From: Chloroflexota bacterium
GTDB lineage: Bacteria > Chloroflexota > Limnocylindria > Limnocylindrales > CSP1-4
NCBI GenBank assembly: GCA_919901745.1
Contig: CAKKPP010000018.1
Span: 37,806-84,026, forward strand
Reading direction: 5' to 3'
DNA length: 46,221 nucleotides
Each line of letters opens with the position of its first letter. Position 1 is the first letter of the stretch. The notes under the pieces were generated by a model. The model saw nothing but the letters and a program-made list of their open reading frames with translations. It did not search any database and was not told the origin of the DNA. Below, piece after piece: positions 15,672 to 22,967 of the stretch. Made by a program: the position numbers and the translations under genes.

Positions 15672-15980
15672 GTGGAAACCCTGATCATCCTCGTCTGGGC
15701 CATCAGCCTGATCATCGCCCTTGTCCTGACGGTGCTGATCGTCGCGACGATCGTCCGGATCGTCCATCACGCGCACGAGATCGATCGCCTGGGCAAGGTC
15801 ACGCTTCCCGCGGCCGTCGGCATCGTCGAGAACACCGCGGTCATCGGCGCGCTGGAGGGCGTGCTGCCGGTCGTCGGTCGGCTGGTTGCCGGCGCCGGCG
15901 CGATCGATGCCACCTCGGCTTCCATCGCCCGCCGGGTCGCCGCCGTCCGCCGCTCGCTGAGTGGTGGGGGGCCGGCCTGA
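15672..15980 (+). CDS. hydrogenase-associated single-span protein A2
   Basis: 102 residues, GTG start with AGGAGGG four bases ahead. A strongly hydrophobic helix (IILVWAISLIIALVLTVLI) leads into a helical domain (EIDRLGKVTLPAAVGIVENT...VVGRLVAGAGAID) that is paralogous to A1. It ends in a Gly-rich tip. Its stop shares one base with the next ATG (TGATG). Confidence 0.8.
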   Translation: METLIILVWAISLIIALVLTVLIVATIVRIVHHAHEIDRLGKVTLPAAVGIVENTAVIGALEGVLPVVGRLVAGAGAIDATSASIARRVAAVRRSLSGGGPA

Positions 15981-16267
15981 TGGAACTGCTGCTGACGTTC
16001 CTGTCGGGCGTCGCCCTCATCACCTTCCTCGCGGTCCTGCTCGTGTTCCTCAACCGGATCCGCAGCGCGCTCGCCGGCATCAATGTCTCGCTCTCCAAGA
16101 TCGCCATGGGCGTTCGGGCGATCGAGGTCGAAACCGCGATCCTGCCGGCCCAGATCCCCGTCACGGCAACTGCCCTGACCCAGATCACCGAGGGGGCCGA
16201 GACCCTCGCCGGCGTCCTCGCCTCGGCTGATGGGCATCTGGCCCAGCTGGCCCCCCAGGAGAGCTGA
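15980..16267 (+). CDS. hydrogenase-associated single-span protein B2
   Basis: 95 residues: a membrane helix at residues 3-25, then a helical domain (LSKIAMGVRAIEVETAIL...ETLAGVLASADGHLAQL) paralogous to B1. It completes an A-B-A-B order between the hydrogenase small and large subunit genes. The large-subunit ATG follows at two bases, and AGGAG at the end of this gene serves as its ribosome site. Confidence 0.8.
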   Translation: MELLLTFLSGVALITFLAVLLVFLNRIRSALAGINVSLSKIAMGVRAIEVETAILPAQIPVTATALTQITEGAETLAGVLASADGHLAQLAPQES

Positions 16268-16269
16268 GC

Positions 16270-18147
16270 ATGTGTTTCAAGAACCTCCCCGTCGTGTTCG
16301 ACGACGCAGGCAAGGCACACCTCCGCGAAGGCGTGGCCGACCCGTACCTGTACAAGCAGGCACCGACCGCAGAGGAGCGCCAGCAGCGGATCGAGGGTCT
16401 CCTCGCGCGGAACGGGCACATCAAGGAAATCAGCATCGATCCGGTCACGCGGGTCGCGGGTGCCCTGGCCTTCCACAGCGTCGTCGACCTCGAGGACCGG
16501 ACGGTTCACGATGCCCATTCGATGGCCACCCTGTTCCGCGGCTACGAGGTCATCCTCAAGGGCCGGGACCCGCGGGACGCCATCTACATCTCGAGTCGCG
16601 CCTGCGGCGTGTGCGGCGGCGTCCATGCCAACTGCGCCGCGGAGGCGATCGAGATGGCGTTCGGGATCGCCCCGCCGCCGATGGGCATCGTGGTGCGCAA
16701 CCTCGGTCAGGCCGCTGAGTTCCTGTATGACCACCCGCTCCACCTGTTCCTGCTCGCCGGACCCGACTACTCGGAGCCGATCATCAGGGCGACCAACCCC
16801 GAGGTCTGGGCCCTCGCCGAGACGACCACGACGAAGCACGGCGCCATCCACGGGTTCGCCAGGGTCAGCGACATCATGACCGCCATGACCCCGCTCTCAG
16901 GCAGCCTGTACCTGGAGGCGTTCGAGGTCACCCGCAAGGCCCGCGAGATGTGCGCCCTGATCTGGGGCAAGTACCCGCACCCGCAGACGATCGTGCCGGG
17001 AGGTATCAGCACGACGGTCACGACGCAGACGCTGAACGAGTATCAGATCCGCCTGTTCGCGCTGCTCGACCATTCGAAGCGGATGGCCCTGATCTGGGAC
17101 GACATCAGCGACTTCATGTACGCCGCGAAACCGGAGTATCGCCAGGTGGGGGTGCGACCGAAGAGCATGATCGACCTGGGGATCTGGGACCACCACGAGG
17201 CCTACGACGCCGACTATCGCAACGCCGGGACATGGGGCGAACGGCGCTGGGCAACACCCGGAGCGATGGTGGACGGCGAGCTGCGCACGACGGACCTGCA
17301 TCAGATCAATCTCGGACTCGAAGAGTTCGTGGAGCACTCCTTTTACGAGCCGTGGGCGAACGGGACGCCGCGCTTCGCCACGGATCCGCTGGGCAACCCG
17401 ATCAGCCCCCACCACCCCTGGAACAAGGAAACCCTGCCCGCGCCCCAGGGGCGTAGCTGGAAGGAGAAGTACACCTGGTCGACCTCGCCACGCTGGGACC
17501 GCGAGGTCCTCGAGGCCGGCGCCTACGCCCGCCTGTGGCTGACGGCGGTGGCCGGAAAGGTGCCTGCGAACCCCTTCATCGAGGCGACCGGCACGAGCAT
17601 GCGCCTGACCCTCCCCAAGGGAGCGCTTCCGGAGATGGTCCTCGAATGGCAGGTCCCGGCCGACAACAACGCCATCGAGCGGAACCGCGCCCGCGCGTTC
17701 GCCCAGCCGTACTCCGCGCTGGTCGCGCTCAACAACCTTCTTGCAGCCTACGATCTCATGAAGAAGGGCGATACGCGCGTCTCCACCGAGTTCAAGGTGC
17801 CCCGCGACGAACGCATCGGCGTCGGTTTTTGGGGCGCGGGTCGGGGCTACCTGGCCCACCATCTGACGCTGGACAAGGGCGTCATCACGAACTACCAGAT
17901 CAACACCCCGTCCACGACGAATGCGTCGCCGGTCGATCCCTTCGGCAGGCCCGGGCCGTACGAGGAGGCGGTGATGAACACCCCGATCCTCGAGCAGTAC
18001 GACTCGCCCGATGACTTCAAGGCGATCGACATCCTGCGCACGATCCGCAGTTTCGACCCGTGCATGCCGTGCACGACGCACGTGTACGCCGGCTCCCGCA
18101 CGATCGTGCAGGAGGTGACCACCTGTGCCTGTGAACTCGACGAGTGA
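16270..18147 (+). CDS. hhyL: [NiFe] hydrogenase large subunit, high-affinity type
   Basis: 625 residues carrying the NiFe(CN)2CO active site that splits H2. The nickel ligands are C112 and C115 in the L1 motif RACGVCGGVH and C598 and C601 in the L2 motif DPCMPCTTH. H604 is followed by a 21-residue tail that a maturation protease would remove. L1 has Ala where most group 1 enzymes have Ile. The chain is long for the class. Its placement after four small membrane proteins, and before a Rieske/NifU protein, HypC and DUF6390, fits the group 1h/1l enzymes that oxidise atmospheric H2; assignment of subgroup needs a tree. The 3' end overlaps the next gene by 23 bases. Confidence 0.93.
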   Translation: MCFKNLPVVFDDAGKAHLREGVADPYLYKQAPTAEERQQRIEGLLARNGHIKEISIDPVTRVAGALAFHSVVDLEDRTVHDAHSMATLFRGYEVILKGRDPRDAIYISSRACGVCGGVHANCAAEAIEMAFGIAPPPMGIVVRNLGQAAEFLYDHPLHLFLLAGPDYSEPIIRATNPEVWALAETTTTKHGAIHGFARVSDIMTAMTPLSGSLYLEAFEVTRKAREMCALIWGKYPHPQTIVPGGISTTVTTQTLNEYQIRLFALLDHSKRMALIWDDISDFMYAAKPEYRQVGVRPKSMIDLGIWDHHEAYDADYRNAGTWGERRWATPGAMVDGELRTTDLHQINLGLEEFVEHSFYEPWANGTPRFATDPLGNPISPHHPWNKETLPAPQGRSWKEKYTWSTSPRWDREVLEAGAYARLWLTAVAGKVPANPFIEATGTSMRLTLPKGALPEMVLEWQVPADNNAIERNRARAFAQPYSALVALNNLLAAYDLMKKGDTRVSTEFKVPRDERIGVGFWGAGRGYLAHHLTLDKGVITNYQINTPSTTNASPVDPFGRPGPYEEAVMNTPILEQYDSPDDFKAIDILRTIRSFDPCMPCTTHVYAGSRTIVQEVTTCACELDE

Positions 18148-18661
18148 CCGGACGGTCGACGGGCCACCCGGCAACCGACGCGTCCTGGTGGGAGGCGTCG
18201 GGTACACGAACCTGCGCGACCTGTCGGTCGGTCCGCTGCTCGTCGAGCGCCTGCGGCTGACGCCGTGGCCGCCTGGCGTGGACATCGAGGACCTCAGCGC
18301 GGGGGCGGTTCATGAAGTCCACCTCCTGCAGAGCCGGAGCCCCTACCATGCGGCGATCCTGATCTCGGGCGTTCGGAGAGGCGGCCCTCCGGGATCGGTT
18401 CGGTCGTATCGCTGGGATCATGCGCCACGGACCACCGACGAGATCCAGGAGCGGGTGTCCGAGGCGCTCGTCGGGATCATCGGCCTCGATACGCTGCTCA
18501 CCGTCCTCGATCACTTCGGCGCCCTGCCGGCCGACACACGGATCGTCGAGATCGAGCCGCGGGACGAGGACTGGGGCGGCGAGTTGAGCGCGCCCGTGGG
18601 TGCGGCGATGGCCGGCGTCGAACGGCTGGTACGCGACCAGATCGCCGAGGCGGCCGCATGA
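18125..18661 (+). CDS. degenerate M52 hydrogenase protease-like protein
   Basis: 178 residues with the fold signature of hydrogenase maturation proteases (RRVLVGGVGYTNLRDLSVGPLLVERL, then HAAILISGVRRGGPPGSVRSYRW). In the canonical GxGNxLxxD[D/E]GxG loop the second acidic residue binds nickel. Here D32 is kept but the next position is L33 and the Gly is S34, so a metal ligand seems lost. A canonical protease lies 1.9 kb downstream. This copy may be a chaperone or a dead paralogue. The GTG start lies inside the large-subunit gene; a GTG at 18131 is an alternative. Confidence 0.7.
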   Translation: MPVNSTSDRTVDGPPGNRRVLVGGVGYTNLRDLSVGPLLVERLRLTPWPPGVDIEDLSAGAVHEVHLLQSRSPYHAAILISGVRRGGPPGSVRSYRWDHAPRTTDEIQERVSEALVGIIGLDTLLTVLDHFGALPADTRIVEIEPRDEDWGGELSAPVGAAMAGVERLVRDQIAEAAA

Positions 18662-19050
18662 CGGCGCCCATCCGCGGCACCGGCGCGCTCGAGGCGCTGT
18701 ACTGGCGCTCGGAGATCCTGCAGGCGATGTACTGGATGCGCGGCGAGCGCCTGGCGGCCGACGTCGATCCACTCGAGCTGGCAAGATTCCTGGCGGCGGA
18801 CCCCGCGACCGTGCACCGCCACCTGAGGCAGCTGGCCGAGGAGGGGTTCGTCGATGTCGTCCCGGGTCGGCTCGCGCGCTACGAGCTCACCTCGACGGGC
18901 GCCGCCGATGGCGCACGCAGTTTCCGTGACGAGTTCGAGGGGCTGACGCGCGCCGGTCACGGAGAGTGTGGCCCGGGCTGCTGGTGCCAGGATCCCAAGC
19001 GGTCGGCCGATCCGTGCCCCGGCGGGAGGGACCACGTCCATGGCGTCTGA
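18658..19050 (+). CDS. winged-helix protein with Cys/His metal-site tail
   Basis: 130 residues. Residues 10-80 look like an ArsR/MarR-type winged helix (LARFLAADPATVHRHLRQLAEEGFVDVVPGRLARYELTSTG). Residues 101-128 hold H101, C104, C108, C110, C120, H126 and H128 (HGECGPGCWCQDPKRSADPC), enough for a zinc, nickel or iron-sulfur site. It overlaps the protease-like gene by four bases and the NifU-Rieske gene by eleven. It could be a metal- or redox-responsive regulator of the hydrogenase genes, or a maturation factor; I know no named family. Confidence 0.65.
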   Translation: MTAPIRGTGALEALYWRSEILQAMYWMRGERLAADVDPLELARFLAADPATVHRHLRQLAEEGFVDVVPGRLARYELTSTGAADGARSFRDEFEGLTRAGHGECGPGCWCQDPKRSADPCPGGRDHVHGV

Positions 19051-20011
19051 TCTGCAGACCGCCGAGATCGATCCGCTCGTGCCCGATCCGCTTCCACCCG
19101 AAGTCGGCGAGGCCGTCGATCGGATCGCCGACCTGGTCGCCGGCTTCGAGGCCGAGGAGGACGAGGCGCTGCAGGGCCGCATCGTCGACCTCCTGCGCTC
19201 GATCGATCTCGTGCACCGGGCCGGACTTCGCCGCCTCGACGAGTTGCTCAAGGCTGCCGGCCTGCAGGCACGGGCGCTCGACGACCCCGAGGTGAAGCTG
19301 CTGTTCGACCTCTACGATCTCGGCGAGGGTGGCGATCGACAGCGAGCGGAGGCCGTCCTGGCGTCGGTCGCCCCGTACATCGAGTCGCACGGCGGGAAGC
19401 TGTCCATCGTCGAGGCCGAGGCCGGCGTCGTGAGCATCCAGCTGTCCGGGGCGTGCTCCGGATGCCAGGGCTCCAGTGCCACGCTCCGCCACGTGGTCGA
19501 GGGTGCCCTGCGCGACGGCCTGCCGGACTTCGTTCGGATGGAGGTGGTGGAGGCGGCCGGCCACGATCACGGCGCCGTGGGTCACGATCACGGCGCTGTG
19601 GGTCACGATCACGGCGCCGGACACGGTTCCCGGGCCGGGCTCCCGGCCGGCTTCATCCCCATCGAGAGCCTGCGCCCGGCGACGCCACGGCTCACGTGGC
19701 ATCCCGCGCTGGTTGCCAGCACACTGGACCCCGGCGGGCTGCGCTCCCTGCAGGTCGAGGGCGAGGCCGTCCTCGTGGCCAACGTCGCCGGGGAGTACTA
19801 CGCCTACCGCGACCTCTGCCCCGGGAGTCCGTTGAGCCTTGGGTCGTCGCGCGTGGACGACGCTACCCTCGTCTGCCCCTGGCATGGTTGCCAGTTCGAC
19901 CTTCGCGGCGGCCGGAGGGTCCTCGGGGAGGGTCCCGGTCTCACGGTGGTGCCGATCTCCGTCGAGGGCGACGAGGTGCGCATCGGCGTCCTGTCGCGAG
20001 CCGCCGCATGA
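19040..20011 (+). CDS. NifU-type domain fused to Rieske-type domain
   Basis: 323 residues. After a helical N-terminal region, residues 100-172 are a NifU C-terminal-like iron-sulfur scaffold with CSGC (C139, C142). Residues 174-196 form a His-rich linker, three GHDHGAV repeats. Residues 215-320 resemble a Rieske ferredoxin domain (EYYAYRDLCPGSPL, then LVCPWHGCQFDL). Only C260, C279 and H282 of the usual two Cys and two His are present: the first motif reads C-P-G instead of C-x-H. It may carry electrons from the hydrogenase or assemble its clusters. The ATG at 19040 has GGGAGGG nine bases ahead. Its stop overlaps the next gene (ATGA). Confidence 0.8.
   Translation: MASDLQTAEIDPLVPDPLPPEVGEAVDRIADLVAGFEAEEDEALQGRIVDLLRSIDLVHRAGLRRLDELLKAAGLQARALDDPEVKLLFDLYDLGEGGDRQRAEAVLASVAPYIESHGGKLSIVEAEAGVVSIQLSGACSGCQGSSATLRHVVEGALRDGLPDFVRMEVVEAAGHDHGAVGHDHGAVGHDHGAGHGSRAGLPAGFIPIESLRPATPRLTWHPALVASTLDPGGLRSLQVEGEAVLVANVAGEYYAYRDLCPGSPLSLGSSRVDDATLVCPWHGCQFDLRGGRRVLGEGPGLTVVPISVEGDEVRIGVLSRAAA
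19559..19627 (+). repeat. 21-bp in-frame repeat encoding His-rich linker
   Basis: Three copies of a 21-base unit around GGTCACGATCACGGCGC encode GHDHGAV three times, followed by GHG. The His-Asp-His pattern suggests nickel or zinc binding, as in the His stretches of HypB and SlyD. Confidence 0.85.
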
Positions 20012-20511
20012 CGCAGCGAGTCCTGGTCGCGTGCGTCGGCAACGTGCTGCGTCACGATGATGGTTTCGGTGTGGCGGTCGCCCGCGTTCTCGAGTCCGTC
20101 CCGCTTCCGGATGGGGTCGACCTGATCGAGACGGGGATCGGCGGGATGACCATCGTGCAGCGCCTGATGGATGGCTACGACGCGCTCATCGTCGTCGATG
20201 CGATCGACCGTGACGAGGCCCCGGGCACGGTCTGGGTACTCGAGCCCGACGTGCCGGCACCCGATTCGCTCGACCGGGACGAGTGGCGCGGACTGTTCCA
20301 GAACCTGCACCTGGCCGAGCCATACCGGATCTTCCTGATGGCCCGGTCCCTCGGGGCGTTGCCGCCGGTCGTCAGGCTGGTGGGCTGCCAGCCGCACGAT
20401 GTCGACGCGATGGACGAAGACCTGAGCCGGCCGGTGGCGGCTGCCGTTCCGATCGCGGCCGAGCGGGTCCGCCGGCTGGCCGTCGACCTTGCGACTCCGG
20501 TCGCGAGCTGA
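20008..20511 (+). CDS. hydrogenase maturation protease, HyaD/HupD type
   Basis: 167 residues with the intact M52 loop VGNVLRHDDGFG (D17-D18), the second strand VDAIDRDEAPGTVWVLEPD and the downstream HLAEPY block. This endopeptidase removes the C-terminal tail of the large subunit once nickel is inserted, probably after H604 of the subunit encoded at 16270. It overlaps the upstream NifU-Rieske gene by four bases and is followed four bases later by hypC. Confidence 0.9.
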   Translation: MTQRVLVACVGNVLRHDDGFGVAVARVLESVPLPDGVDLIETGIGGMTIVQRLMDGYDALIVVDAIDRDEAPGTVWVLEPDVPAPDSLDRDEWRGLFQNLHLAEPYRIFLMARSLGALPPVVRLVGCQPHDVDAMDEDLSRPVAAAVPIAAERVRRLAVDLATPVAS

Positions 20512-20515
20512 TCCG

Positions 20516-20821
20516 ATGTGCATCGAACGCCCCGGACGGGTCATCGAGATCGGCGTCGGCCGCCCGGACCTCGCTCGCGTCGATGTGGGCGGCGAGGTCA
20601 AGACCGTGCATCTGGGCATGCTCGGTGAGGGAGAACCCCCCGCCGTGGGCGACTGGCTGGCGCTGCACCTGGGCTTCGCGATCGAGCGGATGACGGAGGA
20701 GCAGGCTCGGGAAGCGCTCACGTACGCGGAGAACGACCCATTCGAGGCGTTCCTCGGAGAGCTGGACGATGGTCCGGCCGGGGGCCCGAGGCCCGAGGCA
20801 CACCTCGAGGCCTCCTCGTGA
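20516..20821 (+). CDS. hypC: hydrogenase chaperone HypC
   Basis: 101 residues starting MCIERPGRVIEI, with the essential Cys2 that binds the Fe(CN)2CO precursor and the large subunit during assembly. HypC hands the iron centre from HypD to the apo-large subunit. The other Hyp proteins (A, B, D, E, F) are not in the window and must be elsewhere. The C-terminus extends about 20 residues beyond the common length with a Gly/Pro/Glu tail. It overlaps the next gene by four bases. Confidence 0.9.
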   Translation: MCIERPGRVIEIGVGRPDLARVDVGGEVKTVHLGMLGEGEPPAVGDWLALHLGFAIERMTEEQAREALTYAENDPFEAFLGELDDGPAGGPRPEAHLEASS

Positions 20822-21726
20822 ACGTCGACCGTCCGGATCGTCTGGTCGCGCCTGCTCCGGCGATCGCACCGGGCGTCGCCGCGACCGCACCGTCGCTCGA
20901 GGCGACCTCCGCGCCATCGGACGGCCCTGCCGCCCCCGGCGGCCGCTTCGCCCCGGACGGCCCGATCGCCGGTGCGACGTTGTTCGCCCGGTATGCCTAC
21001 CCGCCGAACGAGCGCGGCTACTGCGGTCCGCCCGACAGCGCGGCGATGCTCCAGTACGGCGCGGCCGGCGTCGTCGATCGTGGGTTGATCGAACTCGCCA
21101 AGGGGTTCGCCGGGGCGTGGCCGTACCTGGAGTTCATCAGCGCCGCCACCGGCATCGCGGACCCGCTCGATCGGCGGGTCGTGGAGGCGTACTGGCTCGG
21201 GAACGGCCTGCTCGACCGGATCGACATGACCCGATTCGGCAACTCGTTGATGGATCGCTTCCGGCGCCGGGCCGGAACGTCATGGGGGTTCATGGCCGAG
21301 GCCATCCCGGAGGGCGCTCTTCCGCACCACAGCTTCCACGTCTTCGGGGTCTACCCCTGGGTGGGCCTCCTCGGCGCGGACCGTGGCGACACACCGCTGC
21401 ACGTCCTGCAGAACTGTCGAATCCGGTGGGGCCAGGTCGTGGCGATCCGGGACGAGGAGGTCGACGTCCTGTCACGTCCGCTGACCTGGGACGGCACGGC
21501 CGTGGGCTTCGGAGAACCGGCCCTCGAGACGGCGCGCGGTGCATCGAACGGGCTTGGACTGGCGCCGGCGTACGCGGTCGGCGACTGGGTATCGCTCCAT
21601 TGGGGCTGGGTCTGCGATCGGCTGAGTCGCCGCCAGCTCACCAGCCTGCGCCATTTCTCGATGCTCCAGATCGATATCGTGAACAACCGGGTGGTGCACC
21701 CGGGCCCCCGCGCCGCGCTCGGCTGA
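20818..21726 (+). CDS. DUF6390-like hydrogenase-cluster protein
   Basis: 302 residues. An Ala/Pro-rich N-terminus of about 45 residues precedes a globular part with YAYPPNERGYCGPPDS, SFHVFGVYPWVGLL, HVLQNCRIRWGQV and DWVSLHWGWVCDRLS. I associate these features, from memory, with DUF6390 proteins encoded beside high-affinity hydrogenases in actinobacteria and chloroflexi. The role is unknown. The GTG overlaps the hypC stop. It is the last gene of the hydrogenase run; 149 bases follow before the iron-type importer. Confidence 0.7.
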   Translation: MNVDRPDRLVAPAPAIAPGVAATAPSLEATSAPSDGPAAPGGRFAPDGPIAGATLFARYAYPPNERGYCGPPDSAAMLQYGAAGVVDRGLIELAKGFAGAWPYLEFISAATGIADPLDRRVVEAYWLGNGLLDRIDMTRFGNSLMDRFRRRAGTSWGFMAEAIPEGALPHHSFHVFGVYPWVGLLGADRGDTPLHVLQNCRIRWGQVVAIRDEEVDVLSRPLTWDGTAVGFGEPALETARGASNGLGLAPAYAVGDWVSLHWGWVCDRLSRRQLTSLRHFSMLQIDIVNNRVVHPGPRAALG

Positions 21727-21875
21727 ACGCGCCCGGATCCGCCCACCGCTGAGCCGCACGAACCAGGACCAATCCAGGAGGCGCCTACCGCCCGTCCGCG
21801 ATCCCCCGCAAGCGTCGGAAGCCGGCCGAGTCACCTGGCTCGCACCGAGGGTATTCCGCTGTGCGAAGGAGCGAC

Positions 21876-22967
21876 ATGAAGGTACATTCCGTGATGACGC
21901 GCCCCGCGAATCGCGTTCCCGGGTTCCGGGCAGCCACCCTCGTGGCCGCTGCGGTCGTCCTCGTCGCCGGGTGCGCGACGGCAGGCCCCGGCGCCACCCC
22001 GAGCGACCCGCCGGCCAGCGAGCCGGCCCCCGGCGTTTCCCCGTCCCCGGCCCCGCAGACCGTCGCGCCCCCCGGGGGCACCATCAGGCTGTACTCGACC
22101 GTGACCCAGGCGACGGTCGATGCGATCGTCGAGGGCTACCAGGCGGTCAACCCGAACGTCACGATCGACCTCTTCCGCGCCCCCACGGGCGAGGTTGCCG
22201 CGCGGATCGCGGCGGAGTTGCGCGAGGGCGGGGTCAGGGCCGATCTCTTCTGGCTCACCGACCCCCTGAGCATCCAGCAGTACGACCAGGACGGGCTTCT
22301 CGCCGCCTACGCTCCGCCCGAGGCCGCGTCATTGGACCCCGCCGACCAGGGAGCGACCTTCTGGGCGACGCGCCACCTGAACATGGTCATGGTGGGCGCA
22401 GCGGACCTCTCTCCGGCGGTGACGGACTGGGGCGACCTCACGGATCCGGCGCTCAAGGACGCGGTCGCCCTGCCGGACCCGGGCTTCGCAGGATCGGCCT
22501 TCGGGCTGCTCGGCGCCTTCGCCCAGGATCCGGCCTACGGCCTCGAGTTCTACCAGCGGCTGAAGGACAACGGCGCGATCATCGTGAAGTCGCCCGATGA
22601 GGTCACGACGGGCGTGGCCGAGGGCCGCTTCAAGGCGGGCATCACGCTCGACTTCTCCGTCCGAAGCGCGATCGCCAAGGGGTCGCCCGTCCGGCTCATC
22701 TGGCCGACGTCCGGGGCCGTGACGATGTACAGCCCCATCGCGATGCTCCAGGCGAGCGACAACGCCGCGGCCGCGAAGTCGTTCATCGACTTCGTCCTCA
22801 GCGGGGACGGCCAGGCGATCATCGCCGCGAGCGGCTGGGAGCCTGCCCGGGCCGACGTCGCGGGCGGACCGCCGATCGACGGCTCCCAGGTCCGGCCGGA
22901 CTGGACGGCGGCGTTCCGGGAGCAGGCCGATCTCCTGGCGGGATACCGAGCCATCTTCGGCGAGTGA
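21876..22967 (+). CDS. Fe(III)-type ABC transporter binding lipoprotein
   Basis: 363 residues. A signal peptide ends in the lipobox LVAGC (ATLVAAAVVLVAGC), then a Pro-rich tether and a type II binding fold (IRLYSTVTQATVDAIVEGYQAVNPNVTIDLFRAPTGEVAARI). The phrases VRADLFWLTDP and KSFIDFVLSGDGQ fit the FbpA/thiamine-type ferric-binding family. The ATG at 21876 has AAGGAG four bases before it. It should capture ferric iron or a related ligand outside the cell for the permease that follows; thiamine, putrescine or phosphonate cannot be excluded. Confidence 0.85.
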   Translation: MKVHSVMTRPANRVPGFRAATLVAAAVVLVAGCATAGPGATPSDPPASEPAPGVSPSPAPQTVAPPGGTIRLYSTVTQATVDAIVEGYQAVNPNVTIDLFRAPTGEVAARIAAELREGGVRADLFWLTDPLSIQQYDQDGLLAAYAPPEAASLDPADQGATFWATRHLNMVMVGAADLSPAVTDWGDLTDPALKDAVALPDPGFAGSAFGLLGAFAQDPAYGLEFYQRLKDNGAIIVKSPDEVTTGVAEGRFKAGITLDFSVRSAIAKGSPVRLIWPTSGAVTMYSPIAMLQASDNAAAAKSFIDFVLSGDGQAIIAASGWEPARADVAGGPPIDGSQVRPDWTAAFREQADLLAGYRAIFGE

